Positions 1 to 11,556 of a stretch of 64,000 bases of DNA are shown here, in pieces. The DNA is from Ulva prolifera (taxonomy: Eukaryota; Chlorophyta; Ulvophyceae; Ulvales; Ulvaceae), in assembly GCA_023078555.1 (NCBI GenBank), contig CM041202.1, positions 4,460,022 to 4,524,021 on the forward strand, read 5' to 3'. Each line of letters starts with the position of its first letter. Position 1 is the first letter of the stretch. The notes beneath the pieces are model-generated. The model did no database searches, was not told the DNA's origin, and worked only from the letters and a program-made list of their open reading frames with translations. Position numbers and translations under genes: made by a program.

Positions 1-1335
1 GCGGAGCACTATCTCAACCATGTACGCAGCTGCGCGCCGCCGTTCTCGAACACGAAGCCGGTGGACACTTACCTAGTCAGGATACTATCTGTCCTCTAGT
101 ACCCCCATGACTCGAGACGAGCTTCGATAACACACGTGCAGCGTGCATATTGCTGAACGCGACCACACAGGGATCTCCACAACAGGCGACGGCGGCATGA
201 CGCTGCCTAACATGAATGTGGTTGCGATCACGGTCGCCAGCCACAATTACCATACAGCGGTAGGGCCAATATAACCAATGTGGGAGCATTCGCGCTTGAT
301 CAGTGCAAGGCCTGCGTGACCAGTCGGACGCTGCTCACGATCGCCACTCATCCAAATTCGCAAATTCTGACAGCACCATTGCCACGCCGCGTAATATCAC
401 CTTTATACAGATCGTCTTCCAAAGTCGAAAGGGCATGTCATGTCGGGCAACACTGTACATGTGGCCTGACGCACATGCAACTCCGACGAAAGTCCCTGTT
501 AAATACTGCGTAGTTGAAATTGTAATGCATTGTATTGTAGTAAGTCGTTTACTGTATTACGCAGTGCACTACAGGGCCATTTGCCTCCGGAGGCATTCCT
601 GCTGAGCTTGGTCAACATCAAGCGGGACTGCACCGCTGAGGGACGAAGATGACCAAAGGGCTAGTTGTATAGCTGTTTTTTAGATGTAGTGACCAGGCAG
701 TGCCCCAACAACTTTCGCTCGCTCCACTCGCTGCCAGCACACCCCGCTCGCTTCGCTCACGTCTGCATGTGATGCGTGCAGGTCCCAACGGCCTCGGCTC
801 ACCAACTCCAGCGTGGACACTGGCGCCCGCTCACTCAAGCACGTTCTTGACACCGAAATCGTCGTCGCAGCTCGATCCCTGACGGGGTTGTTGAACATTC
901 CTGTATCCGCGGAGTTCATCGCTGCGACGGGAGCACTTTTTGCACTTCACAGTCATTCTGGTTGCGGTTTTTTTTATACGAGTTAATTCAGAGTAGCGCA
1001 GTTCGAAGCTTCGGCAAAGCAAAGGATACTCGGTATCAAATAGATGCAAGCCATGGCACATTGGGCCATGCCCAGACGCACCTGAGACCACCTTGCTGCC
1101 CACCCGGCAACAGCTGGCGAATTGCCTGTGCATCATTCTGCAGGTGCTACTGAAGACGCTCACGCATGCTGATTGCGTTAAAGGTAGACAGCTTTGACCG
1201 CAGACGCACCTGTGAACTGCACCTAATCCGATTTACCACTGCGACATTACACGGAGGGTGCGCATTAAGACCCGCAGTCACAAGCCGCCTGTCTTTGTAG
1301 CTGGCTGACATATTCCATTGCTAGACTTCGAAGAT
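1..1335. other. Upstream flank without a recognised gene
   Basis: I see no domain I can name in this stretch. The first ~75 bases are open on the plus strand and have a coding-like composition, so an exon of a gene lying to the left is possible. The longer open frames (for example minus 831-1163) have no recognisable motif. A promoter for the gene starting at 1336 should lie here, but I see no convincing TATA element close to it. Confidence 0.4.
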
Positions 1336-3510
1336 ATGCGATCGTTGCTAGACTCTGAGGATGTGGCAAAGGCAATGAGCCAGGGATGGACATTGACGTC
1401 TTCAGGGCTCGCTGGTGCCGGAGCGTGCGCCTGTGCTGCTACAGTCATTTCGGGTGTGCAGGTATGGCGATGGCACAATGGGCTTGCCTTCATTGCCAGC
1501 AATTCTCTAAGCGTGAGCACCGTTGTTATGTAGATGGCACTTCATGCCACAAACTATGAAGATCCGACGGTTCAGGTGCAGTGCATATCTACTTGAATTT
1601 TCCTGTTACATCATTTCCTGTGTAATAGGCTGGAATGCATATCTTCTCCTTTTGAATGGTGAACCTGTTGCGGTGCAGAAATTCTACATACGTATCATTT
1701 TTCTGATACCAAATTATGCAATCAGCTCTTTCCTGTCCCTGACTTTCAGTGAAAATGCTCTATACATTGAGACAGTGCGTGACATGTGCGTCCCAGCCCC
1801 CACGCGCCAGTGGGTGTTTTATGCTATACTGCAAAGATCGACAAACCAAATTGACCGAACCCAGGATTTTTTGTAGGTATGAGGCGTTCGTCATATACTC
1901 GTTCATGTCCCTTCTGCTGGAGTACATTGGAGGCCCTGGGCAGGTAGAAGCAATTGCCCGCGACGAAATTGTGAATGGATCATGCATGTACGGCACATGC
2001 TGCTTCCCAGCAATGCAGGTGTGGACAATTTCCACCGTCGTTGCAAGCCGCCTGCAACGGGTCTCTGCTGCTTACAGTCCACTACACGAGTATACTGTGT
2101 CTCAAGTATTTTCAGACCATTGTTTAGCAACATCTGTCAGTCAACCCACCTGCTTCGAATTACTCGTCGACCTTGTGAACATGTTGCGTCGCAGCGAATG
2201 AGAACGTGCGCACATGTAAGGCATACATCATTCAAGGTCTTTCATGGCACTTTCTCTGTTATTGTCATTTCGGATGTGTGGCATTCTGTTGCTTTCTGCG
2301 GTGCAACACATGTCCTGAACCTGTTGGAGTCATGTACTCTTGACGGAGTATGTCATTCTTTCACTTTTGAACAACAAGTGTAGTGACGGTCATGGCAGCC
2401 GATCAAAAACATAGCACGTCTGCTTTATGTCGGCTCCCTCCCCATTGTTCACCCACACGTATGTGTCACTACAAGCCATAGCTGAGTAATAGTCATCAGA
2501 AGCCCTGTCGGTGTTTCCCATGACCGTGGGTGTGCTGTGCTTGAATATATGATAACTTGAAATGTTCCTCACCAGATACCATATAAAGAACACGTGCGCC
2601 GATCAAGGGCATATGCCTTTGTCTTGATTGTGACGGTAATGCAGATTGATGGCCAGTTTGTGAAACTCTGCAAGCGCTTGGTTCTGCAATTTGTAATTCT
2701 TAAGCCGCTCATTGTGTTGCTCACATTGGTTCTGTATTCACAAGGGCGCTATCATGATGGGAGCTGGTCATTCAGTGGATGGTGCGTGTAATATTTATTG
2801 AGATGGTTTTTTTAGTTTGTTGTAATTGTTGCTCTTTGAGGTCAAGACGTCTGATGCAACAAAAAATCCGCATCACAGGTACCTGTATCTTCAAGTAATC
2901 TACAATTTTTGTTACGGTGCTGCGCTCCTGGGCTTGGTCCACTTCTGGGCGGGGACGAAAGACATGCTGAAGCCATATCAACCGGTCTGGAAGTTTGTTA
3001 CCATCAAGGCTGTGGTTTTCAGCACATTTTGGCAGGGTTTCTTCATCTCACTGCTGTTGAGGCATGCAATGGAAGATGCTAGATCATTGCAGACATGGAT
3101 GTTATGCGTAGAGATGCTGCCAGCAGCATGTGCTATGTGGTTTGCTTTCCCTGCTGCACAGTACATCAGGGCTGCTCGCAGTAGGAAAGAAGGGGGTCTG
3201 ATGATGGCAGTTCAGAATGTAGGGAGAGTCGCAATGTTCACAGACGTTGTCACCGACCTTAACCATCAGGTACGATCACATTTTGTGTGCTAATTTTAAT
3301 TCGCACTTCTGCAGAATCTCTTTAGCCGATTCTGTCCTGCAGTTCAAACCACAATACAACACTTACACGTGTTACAAGGACATGGAAGGGGATCTACGTG
3401 ATGCGCAGCCATCAGGTGTTTTCAGGCACGCAACGTACATCCTGAAGGACCCATACCAGCAGCACACAATTCCTGGGGCAACGCATGTGGCAACCCAAAG
3501 AGAGGTGTGA
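1336..3510 (+). CDS. TMEM184/LAZ1-like (organic solute transporter alpha family) membrane protein, six exons
   Basis: I model exons 1336-1453, 1629-1785, 1877-2018, 2645-2781, 2879-3269 and 3343-3510, all with GT-AG introns and matching phases, giving about 370 residues. The joined product shows the family's signatures in order: FYIRIIFLIPNYAISSFLSL, YEAFVIYSFMSLLLEYIGG, CKRLVLQFVILKP, a YxxGxYxDG-type loop, then KPYQPVWKFVTIKAVVFSTF. Seven hydrophobic segments are expected in this family and most are visible. Such proteins sit in plasma, vacuolar or endomembranes; plant LAZ1 is linked to tonoplast function and cell death, and the animal OST-alpha relatives move sterols and bile acids. The actual substrate here is unknown. 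The start ATG at 1336 and the first intron (1454-1628) are my weakest calls. The last exon may have a further donor at its end, so the C-terminus could extend downstream. This is the only gene in the window that looks like a functioning host gene. Confidence 0.82.
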
Positions 3511-5800
3511 TCTATCTTCTGTACGTCAGATGAGTAGATATGACAACATGCACTGTACGCTCAGGTTGTTACCTGTGCCAGTTATGGTCAGTAGCAGTGG
3601 GGTGGAAATTCTCACTAAACAAGTTTGCCACCTTCTGCTCATAGTGAGATATTGTTGTGCAAAAAACTAACCATGCAACAGAACTGACCGCAGCACGCAA
3701 TCGGCAATATGGATCCTTCCCACTGACGTGCAAATCCTTTTAATGGAGCTGTGGACACGACGTGAAAATTAGTGTTCGGGCCGCTTCATATCTTCACTTG
3801 AACAGACGCACTATCAAGTTTCCATACATGTCAGTCAAAACCGCTGTCTTATGGTTGAACAGACCATGTTTGTGCAAGTGGTTCCCCCCCCCCCCCCCCC
3901 TTGGAGTGGCAGCCTGGCCATGCCATTCACCTGTTATCTGGTCAACTTGTTCAGCATCTCTCCAAGCATGCAAGCTCATCTGTATCAGCATATATGTAGA
4001 GCAGCCATCAGGCTGCGCAGCTCAAGCGCTGTATTGTCTGAGATATTTACTGTCTGAGATATTTAATATACTGGCGGCTTTTTTCGTTCGGAGCCATATG
4101 TTCAATGCCACATTTATACGGTGCTGCCGGCATCGCACTGAAGTGAATGAGCTGACCTGATCCAGTGGAATGATCTGGCAACCCAAAGCTGCAAGTTGAG
4201 CTGTTAAAGCTGACATGCGCGGCAGCTGAAATGCGTGCGACTTCGCCCACTGCTTGGCAGCCTTGCGGCTGCAGCGTTTACACTCTCTGCCACATGCACA
4301 GGTCAGCTGCAAGCCATATTTGTATTATGGGACGCTGTCCGCGCTGGAGGCAAAGTCACCCATGTTCCACAAAGCTCTGTGGTAAGCTGCTGTCGGCATC
4401 AGAATGCTGCTTGCATTTGACCTCTACGGTCCTGCCACATGATTGCATAATGCATTGCTAATCATCCTCTGCAACCTCTTAGGGGCATCAGAATTTAGCG
4501 TGTGTAGACAGCAACAAGAATTGGGAGGCGCGCTTCTGCAGGGCCTCGAAGCGGCTGTGGAGTCTGGGGCTACCCATGCATTGAGAGACAACCAAGACGC
4601 GTCTTCTTCTCAAGTGTTGTACCCTTGATTAGTCAGGCATTTGGGCTTGCTTTCCATAGACCGTGAATCGCGATGCAACTGTGAGGGGACGAAGAGCAGA
4701 GAGGCTTCGTGGGATCTCTAGGCAAAGTGTCCATATGTGGGCGCCTTGCTGCCGTCGTGAAATACCAGGAGTCGTGTTGCACTATCAGGACCACTTCTGT
4801 ATCCTGAGTCGGAGAGCTTTTCCAATCAAAATCTGTCAATAGAACGCTGGTCAGACAGGTGCATTGGAAACTCAGACATAACTGAACTCCACGTGATTGG
4901 TCATCCTGGTCACCTTCCTACAGTATCTTTACCGATAGTTCAGGTGTCAATGGTTTTGTTCAAGCATGGTTTGCATGGCAATGTGTTCTGCATGGCTTCA
5001 GAACATGGTTCAGCTCTGTCGCTCTTCAAGAATTCGTTCCTCGCAATGACACTCGAGTGCCACTCCTGTACCCTAGTCAAGTGACTAATGCATGTTGACG
5101 ACAGTCTGTACTCACCATACATTGGCTGGTGCGGGCCGCCCTCATGGGCAGGGCCACTGCCTTGCTGATAATGAGTGTGCAAGACTGTTGTGAAGTTATT
5201 GTGTTTCCTAGGTGCAAGAATGTCCCGGAGGCGTGCGGGCACCAAAGCGACAACGCATAATGCGACGACAAGGCGTGCACAATATGTACACAAGCGACCA
5301 AAGCGCCTGCTTAGAAGCCCATGAGATCTGCCCTGAAATCTAGCTGCCGCCGCCGCTCTTGTATCTCAGAGAGGTACTATGTATGCGTGGGCTTGACACA
5401 TGTTGGCGTCACATCTTGTTCGTTCTTGTTTTGAGGTGGCTCTGTCCGTAGATCATAAAAGACGCAGTCCAGTCAAGATGCTATTCAAGGCACATTCATG
5501 AGGCTGTTCAGCAGAGTGCCCTCTGGCCGTTGTCCCACCCTGTCGGGACTGCAAACAGTATGCCATAGCAATTTTGTTAGCGGGCATGACTTCAAGTGGA
5601 CTTTAAGTGCCCATGTGGAGCTGCAAGGTACAAGAGCTTGTGTGCTCACCTCGTGGCCTGTGCCAGAATCAAGGCCAAGACGGTGCATGGCTAGCGTTAT
5701 TTGGCATCTTGCATCAATTGATCGGGGTGCAGTGTCGATGTGGTGGGGTTGCGAGATGTTGCTGACGTTGTGTAATGCCTCCAGTCTTGCCACCCCGTCT
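3511..5800. other. Downstream flank with possible unassigned exons
   Basis: No recognisable domain. A plus-strand open stretch around 4513-4628, ending in a stop and preceded by a CAG acceptor-like site, reads like a real C-terminal exon (QELGGALLQGLEAAVESG). It could be a distant last exon of the TMEM184-like gene or belong to another gene. Another open stretch at 4235-4420 is equally unassigned. The rest appears non-coding. Confidence 0.25.
3884..3900. repeat. Poly-C tract (17 C)
   Basis: An uninterrupted run of 17 cytosines in host non-coding sequence. On either strand this is a G4-capable homopolymer, and its length is likely to be variable or mis-called. Confidence 0.9.
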
Positions 5801-6202
5801 TAACTTTTTACGTTGCAACAAATATACTACCAACCCGAATTGTCTTTGACTCTGGTTTTGTATGTGGGGCTTCTGAAGTACAGATGGTCCTCAAGTTGAA
5901 TCAAGGTATATTGAGGTTGGTGCTCTTGTTACGTGTTACCTGCGACATCCGAGATGACAAGGGCATAATTGATTTCATACTGTGATGCAACTACAATCGT
6001 CATCATAACTGGTTCGACATGGGAACATGGTAATACGGTCAGTCTACCTACTTGCAAGCTGTGGTGACCGATACTCAAGATTTCTCCCGAGCAGCATTAT
6101 GTGTTTGCCGGAGGTCTAGGCAAAAGATCATGACAATGGTCATCTATGTGTCGATTATAGCCGACGGGCCACCTTATCGAACAATTATGTTTGGTCGGTG
6201 AA

Positions 6203-6258
6203 GTCATTGAATATATACTAATGTAACTTGTGTCATTGAATATATACTAATGTAACTT
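6203..6258. repeat. 27-bp direct duplication
   Basis: The 27-bp segment at 6203-6229 is repeated at 6232-6258, two bases apart. It sits inside the gypsy fossil. It could be a local slippage duplication or the scar of a lost insertion. Confidence 0.85.
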
Positions 6259-6632
6259 TGCCACTTTAGCTTCTCTGCAAGTGAACTCCCAGTGCCAGCA
6301 AACGAAGTCGCATAACAAACCCGCGGCATGAGTATTTGTCGATGCCGGCAGGTGCAGGAATGCATCCCTAAAATCTCCTACAGAATGCCGTGTCGTCACG
6401 ACGCTGTCGAGCAGAATGCTTTTCCTTGGCCTCGTCAATGCCCTCGACATCATACTAGCCCATGTCATCACGTCCATTCGTTTTGGCAACCGCACTCCCA
6501 ACTCGGGACATGAGCCACTGTGCGGGCCGTCGGTACCTTCGGTCTGCGGCTGGCTGCATGTGTCGAGCAACCTAGTCATGCTTCGATGATATTCGGGGGA
6601 GGCATGGCCCGACTCTGTGGGGGTAAAATTGA

Positions 6633-6870
6633 TCATGCGTCTTGTGGGAATTTAGTACTATGCATCCTCATGAGCTCATTTACAGCAGCACTCATAGCAA
6701 TGAGCTCAGCTTCAGTTGTGGCCCCAACCACTATACTGTGCTTCTTCGAGCGCCAGAACATGCAGTTCCCATGCTCTCGAACAATCATGCATAAGACAGT
6801 TTTCAAATCAACAGAAATAGAAAAATGTCTGTCAGTCAAACCCTCAAGCAATACCCCATGTCCCTCAGCC
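6633..6870 (-). mobile_element. Copia RNase H fragment (family C-like)
   Basis: The minus strand reads FWRSKKHSIVVGATTEAELIAM, the C-terminal RNase H signature of Ty1/copia elements, and closely resembles the same block of the family C element at about 16860-17050. It is a small fossil fragment embedded in the gypsy remnant, with no LTR attached. Confidence 0.8.
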
Positions 6871-7566
6871 TTTCAGTTCGGTGACTCTCGGCTGACTGCC
6901 TCCAGAATGAATGAGCTTTGCAAAGCATTAGGAACACGTGTCATCAGCAATGTAGCCTACCACCCACAAACTGATGGTCAGACTGAAAACTTTCATCGCA
7001 CGTTGTTGAGTATGCTTCGTGGATTCTTCAGCAAGTACCGCTCCAACAACTGGGAATAACTGATTCCATCACTGTTCTATGCATATCGTAACACAATTCA
7101 TTCTTCTTCTGGCTACACACCACATCAGTTGATGTTTGGCTGGACACCTAGGGACTTGCGTGTGCCGCCGCTTCTTGCAGAAGTCACTGACTACCCGATC
7201 ATTGAGCGGTGGTTGCAGGGCTGCACAGCTGTGTTATTTTGCCATATGCGTGGTGAGTGCCAGGTTGTGTGAAACGTACGCAACACTTGAGTTCCAGTTT
7301 CATTCTTAATCGAACGCGTTGCGTGTCCATGCGGCATTGTGTACTATGCACGTATGCATTGATTGTGAAGTGTTATACACGGGTCCATTTCCAGAAGAAA
7401 TACAACATGAAGTCCAAGATCTTTCCGTACCGACAACATGCATGCACAATGGTGCTTAGATATCAATAGAGCATGAATGTTCGCGCTAATCCAAGTACAT
7501 GTATACAAATCCAGAATATCCTCTCAAAATTGCAGAGGTACATGTACATGTGTGAAATGTCACTAA

Positions 7567-7601
7567 TGTACCCATGCATGTGATTGTACCCATGCATGTG
7601 A
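7567..7601. repeat. 17-bp tandem duplication
   Basis: TGTACCCATGCATGTGA occurs at 7567-7583 and again at 7585-7601. The surrounding sequence between the gypsy and copia fossils (about 7250-7970) shows nothing else I recognise. Confidence 0.8.
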
Positions 7602-8359
7602 ATACACGGCCTACCGCGGGTCCCCCAGCCCCTTGTCACATTGTATCTGAAATGTATTATGACATGCCGCACACCGAACAAGGGTGTTGTGTTGTATCAT
7701 GTGGCCTACAGTCTAACAGCATAGGAGCATCTCCACCATTGTCAAGTTGCTCAGCAGATGCAGATAGTTGATATGTGGTGCAATAGGTGTATCGAAGTGG
7801 CTGTGGACGTGCTTGTGCCGTGTTTGTGCCTTGAAATTGGCTGAAACTTCCTCCTCGTCATGTTTAACAGTTTTACTGGTAAAGCAGCACAACACAAGTT
7901 TGAAACACGTTTAAAGTAAAGCTTTGAGCCTATTTTACTTTTGCTTTACTTTAGCTTTGTTATTAACGTTAATTCATGCCCCTAGATGTTAAATTTACAG
8001 TCCTAGTCACCACAAGGTCAGCATTCCGGACTGGCAGCTGCCGGCTGTTGGAAGCCAGCCCAGCCCTACGCGGAGGTCTATCAACGGCAGGGTGTGCCTG
8101 AGCATGTGCAATTTCTCGCAAGCAGTGCATGGTGTGCTTGGCCATCTCCGGAGTGTCCCGAGAGGGATCATGGCAGAGCACCTCCGCAGAGGCTCCAGGC
8201 CGCGGCGAGCACTCATCCGCAGAGTGGTGGGTCTGATCCATCACAGGGACCTTACCATGTCCCGGGGGAGTGTACAGCACCCCCCCATCATAAGTGGCAG
8301 CATCGTCAAAGGGGGAAGCATCCTCATAAGTGACTTTGACGCCCTCATCATCTGTCAAG

Positions 8360-8575
8360 ACGCGTGTTAGTCTCATCGAGTGTGCACAGGGGTTAATGCG
8401 CGTGCCTGAGCTTGTAAGCATGCTGACTGTGCATGACGACGTGGAGGGGAGCGTACCTTGCCATCGTGTAAAGTCGCGCGGCAGAAATGAAAGTAAGAAT
8501 TGAACCGGTGACCTCATGAGTACACACTACATGCTCTACCACTGGGGCTCACCTGAAGCAACGAGTCATTTGTTA
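8360..8575 (-). mobile_element. Candidate tRNA-derived SINE insertion
   Basis: Within the copia linker is a block that the copia protein comparison does not explain. On the minus strand it contains an A-box-like stretch (CAGTGGTAGAGCATG, covering 8530-8541) and, 30-odd bases later, a B-box-like GGTTCAATTC (8498-8507), spaced as in a tRNA head. The remaining ~120 bases would be the SINE body. Boundaries are approximate and I found no clear target duplication. It may alternatively be an eroded tRNA pseudogene. Confidence 0.42.
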
Positions 8576-8754
8576 GATGCCTCCTCCATTGATTATGTCA
8601 TCTATATTCTTGGATCCCCAGATATGGATATCCCACAACATCATCCTTCTCAAACGTGACAACATGGGCGTCCGCCAATTGCACACGCTGCCGTTGATCC
8701 ACCACAGCACAGACGTCGTACTTGCGTACAGGCCTGATCATCTGATCTTGCGTG

Positions 8755-8820
8755 CAATGACCTTACCCCCTGGCAACAATGACCTTACCCCCTGGCAACA
8801 ATGACCTTACCCCCTGGCAC
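8755..8820. repeat. 22-bp tandem repeat, three copies
   Basis: The unit CAATGACCTTACCCCCTGGC plus two bases is present three times in tandem (8755-8776, 8777-8798, 8799-8820), with only the last base of the third copy differing. It lies in coding-derived copia sequence, where the family C relative carries a single copy, so it arose by local expansion. Confidence 0.9.
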
Positions 8821-11556
8821 CACCTGGGTGTAAAGCCGCCGCATGCCTGGACCCAATCCGGCCCCAACCCGGTATGCGACGAGTCCCCGCGGGGCCAAAT
8901 TCCGCAACTTGTCATCCCGAGGGCACGCATACACCTCCCATGGCCGCAGCGAATCCTGAAACTTTTCCAAGGGGATGTCTCTGAAAAGAGGTGTGGGATG
9001 ATGTCCCTGTCCGATGACTTCAACAAAATAACATCCAGCTAAGTCATCACGAATTCTTCCCCCTTCTCCTTCCCTACCTCCTTCAGCTTCTCTTGGTCGG
9101 CCTTCTCCATGCGCTGGACCCTCGTGGCGATCTGGACATCCACGGATGTCCGAGACTTGTTGGCTGCTTTCCCGTCCTTAATGAGCTTTGCCAGCCTGTC
9201 ATGGTACAATGCCGAGCACGGCATGAGATTGTGCCCGTGTATAACGCTGGCCAAATACTTAATCCACCGAAACAGAGGCAAGCCGCTCACAAGCAGCACA
9301 GCTCGGATTGCTTCGAAAGCAATTCCGATCCTCTGCTCGATCATACCGTTTTCACGGTAACTGTTGGTGGGCTTCCGATGGGTGATGCCCCGGCAATACA
9401 TATATACGCCCAAGGCCGCAACCATGAACTCACCCCATTTGTCGGTGTGAAGGATGCGCACACCCGGTTCACCCGGCTTCACCACATGGTCACGGATGCG
9501 CTCAATGATGCAAGATATCATGGCCTCAGCCTCACTATTCTTGCACAGACCGACAACAAAAGTATACCTTGTGAAGGCACAAATCACAGGCAAGACTATA
9601 TTTGACACCGCCAATCCCAACAGGGGTAATGGGGCCGGCCAAATCAGCATGCAAGTGCTCACCCGGCTACTGCGCCTGGCATGCGAGTGAACGATTGTTG
9701 GCAGAGAAGTTACCCACAAGTACTTTGCCAATCTTGCGCCCATGGCAGCGCTATCCCATCGCCTAGGCACCGACATTGAAAGACAAATAATACAACGGCG
9801 CATTAGACTGCATGCGCCTCAACACCCAGTTTGACTGCTGAAAAGATAGATGAGTTATGGAAGTATGATTCAGTAGATAAGCGTCATGGGGAATCTCAGC
9901 TCCCCCATCATCTTGCAATTTGAGATCCACTGCTGCAGCGGCCACATGGCACCATTTTTACTGTTACCCCAAAAAAGACGTCGGACACCCTGATTGGACC
10001 ATCACACTTCTATGTTGACATGATGACCCTCTAAAACATACTTTTTCTTGGTATCCAACTTGAAAGCACCGACACGATTGCCGTCCTCATCCAACTGCTG
10101 GTGTTTGGACGCATCCTCATAACCGACATCCATGTCCGCAAACCTAGGGGCATGCATTACACTCCTACGCGTGTCAATAAAATTTTCTCAAGGCGCTGTT
10201 CTTAGGTACTCATTATGTTGTGTGGGCATTCATGGGCGTATAATAGACACCGGGGATTTCCACATCCAGAGGATGCTTGTTCCCATGAAGATTGACATAG
10301 GAACCCATGTTCACCAAAATAGTGCCCCGCCCCACAATTTTCGAATGCAAGCGCGAGTGGAAGCGTCATACCGTTTGTTTACTTAACTCATTTAGTTAAG
10401 AAATGTTGAGTATATGTGTGAAGTACTTAGCACATGACGCCTGAGACCTGGGATCACACCAGCATGGTCAGTTTCTGCGTGAGATACTTGAACCACGACC
10501 TTGTTCGACCTATACAGCGCGCTAGAATGCGTCTTCTCACTCGCGGGCTGGTGACTGCCACGTGTCACTCGCTGTGTGCATTCTCATGTGCACATGCTTT
10601 GGGCTCTATGAGGAACTTTTACAACACACAATCGGCAAGTTGCCAGGCCCCGCAGGGTTGGCTGTCCGATTGCAAGGACCATACTCAATGAGCATTTCCC
10701 GGTTACAAATAATGTGGATATTCAAGCCGCTATCTACAAGAAGATTCCATGGCTTGGACGCATCAGGCATAGGATACTCTTCAGACATTTCTATGGCACA
10801 AACATCCTTGGCCTTCTTGCATTGGGGGCACTTCGAACGGAGATGTCCTCTCTTCTTGCAGCAGAAGCACGGCCTGGTCTCCTCGCGAGGAGCCAGAGCT
10901 GCACCAATGGCGGCCACCCCATGAGCATCTCCCCGAGGTTGCTTGCGCTAGCCATGACCCAGTTTGCCCACAGGCAACATAGATATAGCTTGCAGGCTTT
11001 GTTGCTTAAGCAAATCGGCGTGTTCCGTTAATCGTGCAATGATTACATGTGGGGTTGTGTAGAGGAGATCGCCGCGCACGGCATTCAACTCCTCTCCCAC
11101 TTCAAGCAACTTCAATGTACAGCCATCTTTGGCCCACATCAGCACCTAGTGCTTCCAGTTGAGTATAAACACTTATCACTTCACCGCAGTAGGACCCAAC
11201 ATCCCTATCGTTCTGTGACAGCGAGTTGAAACGGCTCCACAATCTATGAATGTCGGTATCAGTGCTAGGCCTATACTTGGCAGTCAGATAGGCCCATGCC
11301 GCGCATAATTGTGACATGCGATAGACAGTTGTTCTTTCCGCATAAGGCAAATAAATCAAGACTTGAGTCCTTGCTCTAGCATGAATACGCAATTCGTCCG
11401 CAGACGGTGCACACTACAACAAATGTTCTAGGCTAACCTATCCTAAACACAAAACGACCTTCTGCTCGTACACAACGAAGCTTTCAGTCTTAAATCCCAT
11501 TGAGGAAATTTCCCCTTTGTAAAATCAGGTTCACCACAACCATACGACACACGAAG

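Larger units (their letters stand above)
5810..7250 (+). mobile_element. Ty3/gypsy fossil (reverse transcriptase and integrase remnants)
   Basis: Translation near 6130-6220 keeps an RT-like CVDY motif followed by a spaced N-Y block of the kind seen in Ty3/gypsy polymerases. Further right, 6940-7200 encodes the integrase core signature YHPQTDGQTENFHRTLLSML followed by FYAYRNTIHSSSGYTPHQLMFG, which is diagnostic for gypsy integrases. The element is on the plus strand, old and heavily eroded. No LTRs are recognisable and the edges are approximate. A piece of copia RNase H in reverse orientation lies inside it. Confidence 0.75.
7975..11556 (-). mobile_element. Ty1/copia fossil, family C-like, internal region
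   Basis: Read on the minus strand from right to left this follows the copia order. There is a gag block near 10950-11500 (AWAYLTAKYRPSTDTDIHRL), a CCHC zinc knuckle (CFCCKKRGHLRSKC) near 10820-10870, a protease-like DSG near 10720, the pre-integrase zone near 9880-10000, an integrase core at about 9039-9700 (RILHTDKWGEFMVAAL, with its GMIE block), and the linker toward RT at 7975-8350. All parts resemble the family C element at 16.2-30.2 kb but are much more degraded, with many breaks, so it is an older copy. RT is not seen on the left. A plus-strand family C LTR begins directly at its right edge (11557). Confidence 0.85.

Noticed and set aside
5485-5803. The overlapping ~100-residue frames on both strands as a gene
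   Set aside because: No domain, no splice context, and mutual overlap; likely chance open frames.
8478-8556. A functional tRNA gene on the minus strand
   Set aside because: Boxes are present but the T-stem does not pair well and no proper acceptor stem forms. SINE head or tRNA relic is likelier.
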